In this document: positions 1-13,518 of the stretch, one piece after another
Position numbering within the stretch: position 1 is the first letter of the stretch
How the letters are laid out: each line of letters begins with the position of its first letter
Assembly (NCBI RefSeq): GCF_954871325.1
Contig: NC_088778.1
Location: forward strand, 6,667,743 to 6,731,742
From: Gordionus sp. m RMFG-2023
Lineage: Eukaryota; Nematomorpha; Gordioida; Chordodea; Parachordodidae
Reading direction: 5' to 3'
Length of the DNA: 64,000 nucleotides
Made by a program: the position numbers and the translations under genes
Notes under the pieces: model-generated
Databases searched by the model: none
Told to the model about the DNA's origin: nothing
The model's input: only the letters and a program-made list of their open reading frames with translations

Positions 1-1982
1 TAGAATCGGTCTGAGAAAAGCAAAAATGGGCCTGGCTTGCAGGCCTTGGCTTTAATTATTATATCTCCCCCTATATATTGGAGATACATACAATTTTTGA
101 GAGATCAATCATAATTTTGATTGACAATCAATCCTGCCTTTAATGTCGTTAAGGAACAATGTATTAAGCATCTGTTGGCAGGTCGTAATCATCATCAAAC
201 CAAAAATATTTTCAGACTGAAGTGGCATTAGAATGCGGTAAAAAAAATATCGGCATATTTTTGAGGTTTAAAAATTTATGAAAATTATGAAAAAAACGCC
301 CTAATTATATGAGCTTTAGAATCTTTGATTTTAATAAAAATATAATCTGTAAATATTGTAAAGATAGCTCGAAAAAGGACCATCAAGTTTGGGTATGACC
401 CTACCCCCTAATGTAAAATATTTTTAGGAAAAATTTTGTGTTAATGTGATATTTAGACGATTGTTCATTTCTTTTAAATTGATAAAATTCCTTTCTTAAT
501 TTTCTGAAGAGGCTAAAATTCGTATAGAATGAACGTTTCACCTTTTCTGTTTCCAAAAGTAAAATAAAAGTGAACACAGTATATTGGTATTACTTTATTA
601 ACCAATCATTACCTTAGCACTCGAGAGTCTTCAACTGTAATCGGTTTCAATTTATAGTATCTAATCCATCCTATTTTGATATTACATCTTCTATAGATGC
701 AACGATTCCATTTAACTACTTCTTAATGCTACTATTACTAAATTATTAAAGTATCAAGGCTACATCGAGAGACATCAAGTCTCATATTTTGAGATACGCA
801 AATAATTTTTTTATCATGATGATAGTCATTTTTTAAAGATATTTCGTTTATTTAATTTCCTACGTCATAATTGCTTTAGTGCTTCTAAATTCTTAGTTCT
901 ATCTTGAATCTTGATATGAATTTTAGTAATTTACCTATTTTGCTATAAATTTTTTTTTTTACTGCTTACCAAATGCATAGAAGATTAAACTAAAATGCAT
1001 AATATTTAGTCGTTACATATTAGTTTGCTTTAGAATTAGTGCACTCAAATGTTTTGGAAACATCATGTTTAGGATTGAATCTTAATATGAGTCATTATTC
1101 GTATCAAGTAAATATAACTCGATTCAAAATACAATGAGTTTTGAATTACTTTACTTCTATATCTATTAATAAATAAAGGGAAAAGAATAAATTATGATTC
1201 AAAAATATTTCAAAATCGGGGAAAACTAAACCTTAATGAGAAAAACAAGTAATGCCAAAGTAATTTTTTTTTTATTTTACAGCATTCTAATGCCTCGTCA
1301 CCCTGAGATCACAGTTAGAGCGAATTCGAGGAGAAGTATACAAAATGAATGTAAAATTATTATGTTTATTACATTTTTCGTAATTCCGCCGCAAACTCAC
1401 GCTAATTGTGAATTCAGGGCCAGAATGCTTTATAATGCGCCATACAACATAGAGGCAGAATTGGTTATTTATCAAAACTAGATCCGATCCGTCAAGGATT
1501 CTTAGGTAAAGAAAAATTAGATGTACAAAATCATATAATGCTGAAAGTAGAAGCATGCACATCAGGCCTGTGTTCGCCATTCCCTGGTTATTTTTATAAA
1601 ATGGCTGACAAAATCTCGTTTATTAATTAATATTCTAATTTCGCAAGGTAGTAATAAGCTTAGTTTTAAACCGTATTACACTATCTAAAAAAATATAACA
1701 TTGTGAATAATTTAACCGAGATATAAAATATTTTTCCAAATATAAAAAAAACCATGCCTAAAATGATATTTTAGAAAAATCAAAACACTCAAAAATATTG
1801 GTAGATTATATTATCAGAATTATAATATGAATTAAAAGAAATTTCGACAATGAAATAACAGTTGTTTTGGGGTGCTGTCAAAAAGGTCAACATAGCCAAT
1901 TTTTAAAAATTAATAATATCTAAACTTATGCATTTTGCCAGAATAGAAGCAACCTTTTCCATTTCTGTGGTTAAATTCAACG
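1..1982. other. Left-edge non-coding stretch
   Basis: A+T-rich sequence without an exon I can support. The CABIN1-like gene runs off leftwards into this region if its last exon is spliced rather than terminated, but I found no further exon here. It contains one palindromic repeat (1281-1435) and a small G+C-rich inverted motif near base 30. Confidence 0.5.
1281..1435. repeat. Short palindromic repeat with GAATTC core motif
   Basis: The two ends are imperfect inverted repeats of about 60 bp, starting AGCATTC and ending GAATGCT. Each arm carries GAATTC next to a stretch like TTCGCCGCGAATTCGCG. Related arms occur near 21115-21160, 32130-32195 and 40720-40790, so this is a dispersed MITE-like family. 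Short open frames crossing it on both strands are by-products of the palindrome. Confidence 0.55.
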
Positions 1983-4900
1983 TCATTGTTTAATGTTATT
2001 ATGGGTAAAATCTTGATTAATCGATTTATAAAAAAGGGTTTTCAACCTCAGTTTATCAATGTCCATTTTTACCACTTCCACGCACTCGGTATCCTTAGCA
2101 TTATTTGGCACATCAATATCATTATTAATATTTCCTTTATCGCCATTTCCTTCATCTTCTTTTTTATCATCTTTCGCGTAATTAAAAAGGCTTGCTTCCG
2201 CTTTACTCAATATTTCTTCTAAATTGAGCCCCCTTTCGCAAAAATTATCTGCCTTATTAGCATCAGCATTAGCAGAAGTAAAATCGGCTTTAGTATTAAA
2301 ATAAATATCATTATCAATAAAATTCGAATAAGTTCCGCATTCCTTCTCGAAGCATTTAAGAGCCTGGTAAAGAGCAAGGAAAGGCGTTAGGACACGCTTT
2401 CCACCGCCTTGGCATAATGTACTCTTTAGACGCCCAACAGATAAATAAGAACAACGAGATTTCAAATCCTCCAGGAAAATCCACCAGTTCTTCTTTTGCG
2501 TTAACATGTGGTCCAATTCTGAATTGTCAACATTATAAATATCATTAGAAGCATCAATATCAGAAAGGCAATTTTTAGATATAGTATGGTTATTAGGGTC
2601 GATGTTTGGATAGAAGCCGGGGAATTTAGATATAAGCGCGAGACATAGGTCAATCAGTTCCTCAATTTGGCCAGTAAGGCTACTCGACAAGTAGCAATCA
2701 GGATCGGGGTCGACCCTACTAAGTAATCTGAGTGAAGAATGAAAGAGTTCGAGAGTGAGGTCCATTTCTTGCCAATGGAGTTGAATTTCGTCAAAACGGG
2801 TAATTTGATTGGTCAAATATTTTTTGAGCACACATATGTAAGTAGCATTCACTGGGATACCCATCTTTTTTTGTTTGGGAAAAAAAAATATATATATAAA
2901 TGAAGTTGGTATTCAAAATTATAAAAAAAACAATCACGTGATATATATTAATTCTTATTGAGCAACAAATAAATATTTCTAAAATATACCAATCCTTAAA
3001 TAATTCTAGAGCGTTTAATTAAATTTTCAAATCTGTTAATTTGAAAATTTGATTAAAGATCACATGAAAAAAATGATTTTTAATAAAATCAAACAAATAA
3101 TGGACGGGGAAAATAATTACGTCATCAAAATTGGCCATGATTTCTATTAAACGATCACTACAGTTTGCTTGAGTTTCGTTAACATTTGCTAATACGTCGT
3201 TTGGGTTATTGCTGTTATTATTGTCATGAGTATTTAGTATATCAACAACGTTAAAATGAGTATTTTCGTCAAAGGATGGGTTCACGGAAAAGGAATTAAA
3301 ATTAGGTATTAGGCACATAATCCATTCTTGCCAGTTTAGCAAGGTTAGGCCAGACCAGCTATTAAAATTCTGGCAATTCATACATAATATTTTCCAGGAG
3401 TTAGGAGAGTCGGAACTAAGTTTGGCGCTATCCCCAAAGTTCTTAACGCGTGCTTCACTTTCGGTGATTAGTCGATAATTAATGATATCCTCCTCAACGG
3501 ATGAACCTTTAACAGCTTCTGGTTCGGGTCCTAGTAATTTAACCTCTGGTTCGGGTTCTAGAAACTTAACATCTCGTTCGAGTCGTAGAAACATTTTGGC
3601 TATAAAGCCGCTCCTAAAAATGTGATCTTCGATATCGTTTTTTAGAGCAACTAATTTGGTATGTGTCTGTAGAAGCAACCGTTGCGCGTTTAAATCATCA
3701 TCTAGATCAATGTTATTCATAAAATATATTCTAATCTTAATATGAATAATGTTCTATATTAGTTTAACACAATAATATTTTCTTAAGACTTCGCTCCTTC
3801 ATTACCTCCTTATTAAATTCGATATCAATTCAATCAACTATTTCTTTACCATTATCCCTAACCTTTTCCAGCTGTTTTTTCCTCGATGCATCGCCGCTTT
3901 GCCTTTTCGTAGCCTGAATTATCTCTATCATCTCCAAGGATTTCATAAGAACACCTAGCCTAAATATTCGCATCAGCATAAAACCAATAAAAATGGCGTT
4001 TTGTTTTATTAAAAACTGGTCTTTATCGAGACTACTCTGTTTAGGTCGTTTTCGGACCAAGTACGAGGTGTCGGGCAATTCGAGAAACCATTTTTGCAAA
4101 AGTCGGTATAGTCTGGATATTAAGTAGCCTGGTATGATACAATCCTTTCCTTATAAATTGATATATTAATAAAAATAGGTGAATCTTTTTAAAAAAAATT
4201 TTATAATTAGTGAAGGCAAGAGCTATAATTTGGTAATTTCTGCAAACTATCACTCTCAGTCTCGAGGTTTTTTTTGAAGGAAAGCCTAATAAACTAACTC
4301 GCGCTTCAATAGTTAACGTATTTTTCTCGGCGTTTAAAAGGGGTAGTAAACAATTTTGGTTTTCCGTATAAACAATTTACTACTAAAAATTTTATGAAGT
4401 TTAAAAAAAAATGAAGTATCATTTATAAATTATATTCAAAAAAAAATTAAATCCAAAACCAAAATGGCGAGTCATCAGCTGATTTGTATTTCAACAACGT
4501 TTAATAAAGCTTTCTAACAAATGAATCCTCAGTCAAGGTAAGCATTAAATGATGTTATTGGGCTTAGTACAATCTAGACATAAGTCTTGATTTCAAAGAA
4601 CTAAAGGGTAGTGTTGTTAAAAGGCTTGTTGTTTTGAGCCTTTTTTTAAAAACGGCTGATTCAATATTGTATCCAGAAAAATATTACGCAAGCCTAAAGA
4701 TTTTGCTTATAGAAGGAACAAAGGTCTAGGCATATGTTATCGAATTCTCAAGGCTTAGGCAATATTTTTCTGGCTAAAATATTAAGTTAGCCGTTTAAAA
4801 AAATAGGCTCAAAATGAGCCGTTTAACAACACCACTAAAGGGAGACCTTAGTGGACCACTGGCCTTAAATATTTATAAAAATTCTAGTACCATAACTGTT

Positions 4901-7900
4901 AATTTTTTGTAGTTACATTTAGTAAAAATTTTAATGAAAGATGATAGTGTTATGTGATGATTGCGAAGTTGTAACCGCTCCCGCTCCTACCATTTCAAAT
5001 AGAGCTAGCTCCTGCTACTAAGTTTTTAAAAGAAGCGCGCCCCCGCTCAAAATTTAAAAAAGGACTGTTTCTTGATAGCCCCTCGTTTCAAATTTTAATA
5101 ATATAAAGTACAATAAACAAAATCATATTTATATATTATTTATTTATTGAGTTTATTATTAAAAAACGAATTTACAAAGGTAATATAAAAAATAATTAAC
5201 GATTACAATATAGTAGACACACATATACAAATTTAAAAACAACTGGATAAAAATCAAATAAAAATTAAGAGATCAGTCTACTAGCATTGCTATATAAAAT
5301 CATGAATAACAATGCAATTAGGTTAATTAATAGCCACCGTAATGGCTTGTTGGGAATAGAAGGATTCATTCGATCGCTACTTATTTGTCTTAATTATCTC
5401 CCTAATAATTTGATAAATTAGGAATTAAAAACGCCAAGAGCATTGAAAACAAGTGGGATAAATACGTTAGTGATGTCTGAATATTAGTTTATTTTCAGGA
5501 TTTTGCCGAATTAATTGCTATGTTGGTTCGTGCCGAAAAATCGATGCATATGCAATCTTAAGCAACTGGAAGACTAAGGTACTAGGCTGATACCAGGTCA
5601 TCTGTTGCTTTAGCATAAATAATTGGATTCTAGGGCATTTGGATGTTTGTATGCCGAGGGAGGTGGCCTTTAGAATATCTACAATATAAAGGATGGTATC
5701 CAAATGATAAAGAACGTAATACATTTAGAAGAGAACGATATATCATAATCAAGACTAGCGAAATAACTATACGAAGTTATTCATTCGTGAGAAGAAGGCG
5801 AAGATTTTGAATTGAAATATCGACAGTCATTCGTAGCTCCATCTAGTATTCAGAATATCTTGGCTGGAACATTGTCCTAATGCATCACACTCAATAAGAG
5901 ATAATTAATGGTGTGAGACACTTGAGGAATATCCCAAGTTTTCTAATGAATGAATGTGGCTCTGTTAATGCCAGGTTGACAATTGCTGATCCAAGTGTGA
6001 AAAGCGCTTTCTAGATCAAGATCATGACCAGAAGTGATGCCTGCCTTTCTATTCCCAATTCATTTTAAATGAAGGATGGATAATTGTAGCAATTGATATT
6101 ATCATCATTATAAACAGTTGAAAATATGCAATAAAATTATTTCAAGTTTAATCCCTACTAGTCATGATTTTGACCTAGAAAGCGAATCTGAGTGAGCAAT
6201 ATCACCGTGGTGTTAGCAGATCCACATCTACCCTTCAGTGTCTCAATCCGTTGATTATTTACTATCGAGTAATTAATTATAATAGATTCCCAGCCAAGCA
6301 ATTCTGAATTCTAAATCAGACTACGAATAGCTGACAGCTATCGCAAAAATCTCGGTCTTCTTTTTATTAATGAAGAACTTTTTATAGCTATTTCGTTTCT
6401 TCTTGGCTGCTATATATTTCTTTCTTCTAAATATATTAATTGTAATTCACTGTCCGATTCCAAATGAGACCATCCTCTAAAAATTTTAAAAGGGAAAACA
6501 TCCAGAATATAGAGCCTAATCACTTATGCTAAAGCAACAAAAAAGATCGATGTTGTTTTTTTAAATTTAATTTTTATTCAGTTGTTTGTTTTAAATTTAT
6601 ATATATATATGAGCTATATTTTTATAATTGTTAATTGTTTTTTATATGACCTTTTATTTAAATTACTTTTTTAATAATAAACTCAATGAATAAAAAACAA
6701 TTTTTTTTATAAAATTATAAATTTTTTCTCAATGCCGCGTAAAAGAGACTTCACAAAAGACTGGCAAAACTCAAATCTGCAAAATCATTTAATTTTGAAG
6801 TGATTCTAGTATTAGTTAGAGTTAAAAAAAACCATATTCATATAAAACTCATCTTCAACAATGCTCCATAACCAAAAATTTACCCCTTTCAAAAAAAAAT
6901 CGATTAATATTTATTCGGCTAAATAAATTTACACTCCTGAAAGTTTAAGCGTATAAATCCCATTTTATCACGATATTGCATTTTTTGGCTTAGTATTTTA
7001 TCTACCAATATCTTGGATTCAAAATATAGATCCCATCTTGTGGCATTTGGTCATTTATTACATTATCAGCCATATTTGTGGATATATTATATTTTGCTTA
7101 TTCCATAAATACTGCCAATTGAAACGAGCTTTGGGATATAATTTTAAATCATTTATTTTCCAAAGTTTTCACCGCTTCAATTGTGACCACTAAATTGGTA
7201 TCGTGGCAGGCCCAATGTGAATGTTATAAATTTTAAAGTTATCCTTTATCAATCAGGATATTATCGATACCCATAGTTGAAAATCTTCATCCATTTCAGA
7301 ACCTTCATTATAAAATATACCAACCTTTTTAAAAGAGAGAAAAATATTTCTTGTAAAATAGAAATGTAGATTTTGTTCAATCCTTTTTAATATGTTCCAT
7401 AACTGTTAATAAAGAGAATATCGTCTGCCTGCCTTATCATTAATAATTTGAGTTTAAAAAAGCGAGAATAAACTCGGCTAAAGATTTAATAGAATTAATG
7501 AGTTTCATAAATTTAATTAGATTTATAATTTTTCAAACAATTTATAAAATAAAATTAAAGGGCTGGAGGAACGGCACTCCTCCGCTCTATACCAAAAAAG
7601 GAGCTAGCTCCCGCTCATGAGTTCCGAAAAATAGTGACGCTCCAACTGTTTTCGAAAAAAAAATATATTGCGGCACTTTTTAACAACACTGGATGATAGA
7701 TATCGAAATATTCTGCAGAGAAAATATAAAAAATTGAAACGTAAAATCGCGAACATTTCAATTATTACAGAAATGATAAATGAATTTTTTTTATATTAAA
7801 AAAAAACTACCCGAACCTGGTGATCTGGGAAAATTCAACGAATGCCACAAAGATCTACCTTCCACGAAGTTTGGGTCAATTTCTAAGATCGAAATATCAA

Positions 7901-10746
7901 AATAATTGAATATAGATTTGAACATTATTTATGTATCTATTCCCATTCAACAACAAAACAAAAATAACCTCTACTTAGCACACGTTCCCCAACCAAGGCA
8001 TTGTTGATGTGGATATCGATTTGAATCTCGAGAGCGCACATTACAAGTGACAAGAGTCTACCCTTTTTATTTAATAAAAACGTCTTTTCGTCATCTAAAA
8101 GATATGGATTTATTTTAATGATATTGAATTCTTAAATTAAAAAACTATCAAAATGAAAATCGTCAAAATTATACCATTTATTTTAGTCTGCTCAGATATT
8201 CCTGGTGTCATATTGTTCTCACTATCGTCCCAGGGTATATCTTGGGCAATTTCCTTGTTTAAGTTCCCATTATTTTCATCTATCATCTGATTTTCTTCGA
8301 AATTTTGTAAGGCTTCCAGCGGATCTGCATTGTTCCAGGGGGACATGTATATATTTTTCACCATGAATTGCGCGAAAATGGTCAAAAATTCGTATTTAAA
8401 CTGAGGTGTCCATATTTTACTTGGAACTAAGTTCCAAGAAAAATTAGAACAACTAAAACTGCAAGCATAATTGACAGACAAGTGAGTTAGTGTACGAATG
8501 ATCAAATGAGATAGTTCTATTTTGTGTTCTATTTAAAAAGTTTATAAATTATTTACAGAGGTAAAAATTTTTGGAAGGTCTCGATCTTTCGTATATTGGA
8601 TCGGATTATTGATTATTTTTCTTCCTTTTTTTCTTTTTAATTTTATCCAAGATTTTTACAATAAATATAGCAGTTTATGATATAATATCAGCATAACACC
8701 CCACCATCAGTTCGAGATCAAATTTAGGCTTATATCTATTCTACTTTATAATTCTTCATCATAAGCCTTAAAATTACTAGTGCTAACTTTAGCTATTGCA
8801 TGAAAAATATTAAGATAGTGTAAGAACGATTATAAAAATATTCTTTTCCAGAGTATATATGCATTTTTTATATATTATATTTGGAAATGCCAAGATTGGT
8901 TAAAAGGAAAATTTATAATCATATCAATAACCTATAATTTCTCGGCCAGTTTCTTCAGAAATATGAACCGTAGACGCTCTAGAATCAGTAAAGACAGTTA
9001 AAGTTTTTTTAGGAATTGCTTTCATAATGTTGTCGAAAAACTGGATCAACGTCCTTAATTCTTGGATCTTCTCTGAAACTACAATTTCGTGACTAATTTT
9101 AACCTCCAAACCTTTATCGCTATCCATAAATTTGATTGCCTTTTTGTTGACGTATTTTCCCATGAATTCTGATATTCTAGACCCAAAGATGGCTTCATCT
9201 AAAGTGACAGCCCACGATTTGGATAACTGAGATTGAATGGAGTCATGACCGAACGAGGATTTAGGAGATTTATTATGGAGGGACGTTCTTTTGACTCTAC
9301 AAACGTTTTTGACCTTTGTTTGTTAAAAATTATTTTGAGCAGATAAATAATTTTAATTAGAAAATAAACTGAATTTGATTATTTTCCTACTTTAAAGAGA
9401 CAAGTATTATTCTAGTAATATATTGCTAAACATTAAATATATATATAATTTCAAATAGAGTTGATATTACAAAAACTATAGAATTTTATAGGAAACATGA
9501 AAGAGCTGTATAATCATTTAAAGATATTCTAAAATTTGAGAGGATTTAAATAAAACTAATTTAACAATTTAAAACACTTATATTATAGAAAGACTAACAA
9601 TTTAAAATTATATCTGATATAACCTTCATATTCTGAAAAAAAGATTTCTATCTTGATACAAGGTTAAAATTATTAAAAATCTATTTGATCCATATGAATT
9701 TAAACTCTATAATTGTTTTTTAGTGTAAAAATTGATATATTTTAAGTTAAAACAAATATAAAGAAAGAAAAACTCGAGCAGAACGTCTCTTAATAATGTA
9801 AAGATTTGTCAAAATGTCACTATTTTGCTGCGCAGTAGATAAATTATTTTTTTGTTTTTCATTTTGATGTAATCGTTTTTGAGAGGTTGATAGAGTTATC
9901 TCTTCATTATCTTAATGTTGTTTTTGACAAATTAGTAATATAACAATACTATATGAATAATAAAAAAATCATTTTTGTAAAAAATTTAAATATTTTTAAT
10001 TACCATCTATCAAAGTTAATTTCAATTGCTCATCAATAGTATTTTTGAAGGGTCTGATTCCAAAATTTTCCTGTAAAGCCAAAGTGGACTCAAGTTCACT
10101 CATTTTGTTAGTCATTATGCTAAAGAATGTATTTAAATTTACTAAAATTCTTCCTTCCTGATTTATACATAGGATTAGTATATAGTAGAAATTTATTTTA
10201 CATTTGTTTCCTTGTAGAACAATTTAAGCAAAATATTTATATAATCAGACCAATTTGATATAGTGTCCTTAACATTTAAAAGAGAGTCAGAGTTTATGTT
10301 ACATATAATGCTCTCATCATTATATATGTTATTTAAGATCTCAATAATATTGTGGCATTCCTCATTAAAAAAAGAAGATAAAGTTGGATTTTCATTTAAT
10401 TCTATAAGTAGTTTATTCTTATATTTTTTTGACATATACAAATCCTCTTCAAATATTTTATGTAACATTATCTTTGCATTTTTGTCTTGAGGATAAACCT
10501 TGAGTATTGTTATTATAAAATCAATGCAATCTATAGGTAAATAAAATAGTGTGTAGAAAAATTAATAAAACTTTCATATTCTCCTGTTGAGTAAGTGATG
10601 AGCATCAATTTATTTAAGCTAAATATATTATAAGGATCTAGTTTTAAAACGGACAAAAAAGATATTCTTGCTAAATCAATTTGATGATCTTCTAACAATT
10701 TTTCGCCATGCTCAAATAATGAAAAAGGATCATATATATCAAGCTC
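1983..10746 (-). CDS. CABIN1: CABIN1-like TPR protein (calcineurin-binding protein 1 / HIRA-complex subunit), partial model
   Basis: In animals CABIN1 works in the nucleus in the HIRA histone H3.3 chaperone complex and binds calcineurin and MEF2; yeast Hir3 is the counterpart. Eleven exons join in phase on the minus strand: 10746-10572, 10530-10202, 10157-10004, 9910-9774, 9313-8932, 8516-8175, 8094-7975, 7882-7811, 4128-3863, 3735-3121 and 2864-1983, giving about 1157 residues. The first two exons align, from memory, without gaps to a human CABIN1 TPR segment; ours has GEYENC and KIFEED where human has SDYTTC and KIFEEQ. The fourth/fifth exon junction gives KRRSARVKN, like human KRRSARVRN. 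The 41-bp intron 10531-10571 resolves what looks like a frameshift. N-terminal exons upstream of 10746 are unresolved. The frame stops at 1983, near human residue 950 of about 2220, so the gene may continue leftwards through a donor near 2072. The last three exons are the least certain. Confidence 0.72.
4609..4834. mobile_element. hAT-type MITE, family A, in CABIN1 intron
   Basis: The termini are TAGTGTTGTTAAA and its near complement, followed inward by long subterminal inverted repeats carrying the GAGCC / GGCTC motif. It is flanked on both sides by the 8-bp target duplication CTAAAGGG, the hallmark length for hAT transposases. It encodes nothing and must have been moved in trans. Confidence 0.85.
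4948..7691. mobile_element. 2.7-kb hAT-like element without an intact transposase, in CABIN1 intron
   Basis: The right end reads inward CAGTGTTGTTAAAAAG and the left end TGTTATGTG, as if three terminal bases were lost. Both sides are flanked by the 8-bp repeat GATGATAG (4940-4947 and 7692-7699). Both subterminal regions carry direct copies of a G+C-rich block with GAGCTAGCTCC followed by a GCT run. A second inverted pair lies inside it. I see no long open frame or transposase motif, so it is a non-autonomous or thoroughly decayed hAT. It sits in the large intron between the eighth and ninth modelled CABIN1 exons. Confidence 0.65.
5125..6720. repeat. Inner element with ~150-bp terminal inverted repeats, nested in the hAT-like element
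   Basis: The arms at about 5125-5270 and 6570-6720 are inverted copies. Both contain TTGAGTTTATTATTAAAAAA and a later segment ending in CAACTG(G/A)ATAAAAAT. The interior holds only short frames (for example 5518-5724 minus). It could be a separate foldback insertion or part of the outer element. Confidence 0.55.
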
Positions 10747-11200
10747 CTATAATATTTATATTAAAAAATAATAAATGATAGCAATACCATTGAAAATATT
10801 TCTAAAAAGAAAAAAACATGTGAAGAGAAATGGGTGAATGCAACGATAAATTTCAGATCAGCTGAATATATTATAGAATTACCAATATAAATTAAAAGTA
10901 ACATATGCATATACCAATATAGGAATTAATAATATTGATATATCCACTAAGTATTTGTTTAGCAACCATAAAAATTGCTCGGAATGATTACAAGTTAACT
11001 GCCGCATGTTAAAATTCTTTCTCTATATCTGATCATTATCAATTACATTATTCAAATGCATTAATATATTAATATAATTCTTTAAAATAAAATTTATTAT
11101 CACTATATAATATTATATTTCAATTATTACATAACAAAAGAATTTTTTTAATCGCCATTTTCTGTCTCATTACAATATATTTATTATCATTTAAAAAACT

Positions 11201-12006
11201 ATGGATATGGAAAGTGTGAATGATGAAAGTGATGAAGTGAGTAATAAACGTTATAATAAATTTCATGGCGTAATTGATGAGGATAAAAATATTATAAGCG
11301 ACAAAGCTGAAATATTACGAAGGTATCATTTTTTTAATTATATTTAATAAAGTTTATAGTTTAGGAATTGGGTTAGATGATTTCATGGATGGTGAGGATA
11401 AAACCTGCCAAATAATAAATATTACTGTTTACTTTAGATAAGGATGAGAGCTTTAATATGAAATTTTTGTTCTTAATAAGTCCTTTTGAAGATCCATATG
11501 ATATGGAAGAAGACAATGAATGTTCCAACATTTTATCAAACTATCAGTTAATGTCGATAGATTCCTTAAGCTCAAATAAATGTAAAAAAATAGAAATATA
11601 TATATTATTTAAATTTTTTTTAGTTACAATCAAGTTTAAAGATTATGATTATTCCTTATTATTTTTAAAAGATCATTCTGAACCTACTGATGTAAATTTA
11701 TTAGAATATTTCAATCAAAAACCTTATGAAGAAAATACTTTTGAAGATGGAGAAATAGAAGATGATTTTAATTCATTAAGTATTATTTATTTTGTTGTAG
11801 CTATATCTTTTTAAGGAAAAAGGAGTAACAAAAGAATAGCAAATGCTAAAGATGAAACTGTACTACTTTCTCACAAATGGCGTAAATTTATCTACCCTCC
11901 TTATGAATCAGAGATTGAAACACAACCAAAATATCCCTTATTATTATTTAGATTTGCTAAAAACAGTAAATATTGTTATTTTATTGTAGTTGACATTTAT
12001 AATTAA
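11201..12006 (+). CDS. Small multi-exon gene, acidic protein of unknown function
   Basis: I do not recognise the product. Exons 11201-11322, 11360-11391, 11438-11581, 11624-11779 and 11816-12006 join in phase across four introns of only 36-46 bp, all GT-AG. The start is ATG at 11201 (MDMESVNDESDE). The product is about 205 residues, acidic early and lysine/arginine-rich later (RKRSNKR), with no signal peptide or membrane segment visible. The reading frame closes at 12006, but an alternative donor near 11965 and a possible further exon around 12178-12243 leave the 3' end uncertain. It is divergently arranged with the CABIN1-like gene. The matching phases of four tiny introns are the main evidence that it is real. 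Confidence 0.5.
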
Positions 12007-13295
12007 AACAAATTTTAATTTTATGATTTCAGAATAGTAGGCATTCAGAAACAAATATAAAAAAAATTATAATTAGTTTTGTACTATTAATAAAATTGAA
12101 TAATTAAAAAAATAATAAACATTTTAAAATTATTATTTAACTAAAATTAATTTCAAATTTAATTATTTATTTTCTTAGTTACCTTATGCATTTAAATTTT
12201 TATAATATTACTCACCCTGAATTTTATCCAAAACCTAATAAAGGTAATATAAAGTAATAAATGAAAATTAGCCCTGTGATGATCCACAAATTTTTGCCAA
12301 TATGAACATTTTCCAATATTGATACAAACTGATCTAATATTGATTTTTATTTGACATTTGTTGAATCAAGGACATCAAATAATTAATATATTCTATGGAA
12401 AAATTATAACATATATTGTAAACTAGGGGATGAACAAGAAACACTGAAATTTTGGGTTTTTTGTGGTCAACACAATACTTGTTTTATTATAAAAAATGAT
12501 TAAATATGTTTTATTTTCTAATTATACAAAAGTTAATCATTGTAATATATTAATTATATTAGAATGGAATGGAATAAATACAAAAATATAACAACTTCAT
12601 ATTCATTCCAATAGTGACTTCCACAAATGGCCATTTTTTGCCATTAACAATTAAGTTTTTACAAAATATAGGCAATAAAATACAGCTTTTTACAATTGAA
12701 GCTATAGATTTTTTATATATGCACCAAAAAATTCAAATATAAATTGTTAGTAATAACTAAGGTTCCTTTTTGGAACTCAATTTTATAGTATTTTTAATTA
12801 TATAGTTTTTTAATTTTTATAGTATTTTAATTTGATCATTAAGATAAACCAAATAAATCTTTAATATTTAGAAAAAAAATATATTATATAATTTAAAAAC
12901 ATAAATTAAATTAATGTTATTAAATTAAAAAAATTGGTACTACCAACTAATAATTGTCATTGGAACAAGTTTTACCTTATGCTCATTGAAGGCCAACAAA
13001 AACAAAAAATGTTAACAATGAAATTTAAAAATATATAAAAATCAAATTAAGAACTATAATAATAATCAGGCAAAACAATTATGTACATTCTTTACCACAA
13101 GGTATTAAATTGGCAATTCTTGTAAATTCAAACATAATCATTTTAATAGTTCTAAAAGATGTTTGAAATGCCATGAATTTCATGAAGGTTTCCATTGTCA
13201 AATATTAATAATATCCATCACTGAACCTGTAATCATTTGGAAATATAAATTCAAATTGTTCAAGTGAATTATAATATTTTTTTTTAATATAATTT
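12007..13295. other. A+T-rich intergenic stretch
   Basis: Nothing convincing apart from one possible plus-strand exon at about 12178-12243 (open frame ending in PEFYPKPNK before a GTAATA donor) that might extend the preceding gene. Confidence 0.4.
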
Positions 13296-13518
13296 TAGTG
13301 TTGTTAAACGGCTCGTTTTGAGCCGATTTTTTAAAAAGGCTAACTCAATATTTTAGCCAGAAAAATATTGCCTAAGCCTCGAGATTTCGATAATATATGT
13401 CTGGACCTTTGTTCCTTCTCTGAGCAAAATCTTCAGGCTTACGTAACATCTTTCTGGGTGAAATATTGAGTTAGCCGTTTTTAAAAATCGGCTCAAAACG
13501 AGCCGTTTAACAACACTA
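13296..13518. mobile_element. hAT-type MITE, family A, best-preserved copy
   Basis: Perfect terminal inverted repeats start TAGTGTTGTTAAACGG and continue into GCTCGTTTTGAGCC. Exact 8-bp target duplications TATAATTT occur at 13288-13295 and 13519-13526. The inverted arms include TTTTAGCCAGAAAAATATT-like segments. There is no coding capacity. This copy defines the ends of the family. Confidence 0.92.

Noticed and set aside
1236-1580. Two overlapping small open frames at the left edge
   Set aside because: They cross a palindromic repeat and show no protein features.
10530-10572. Frameshift in the CABIN1-like TPR exon
   Set aside because: A 41-bp GT-AG intron explains it and gives a gap-free match to human CABIN1.
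13298-13516. Tc1/mariner-type MITE with TA target site for family A
   Set aside because: Extending the ends by TA gives exact 8-bp duplications in three copies, which fits hAT better.
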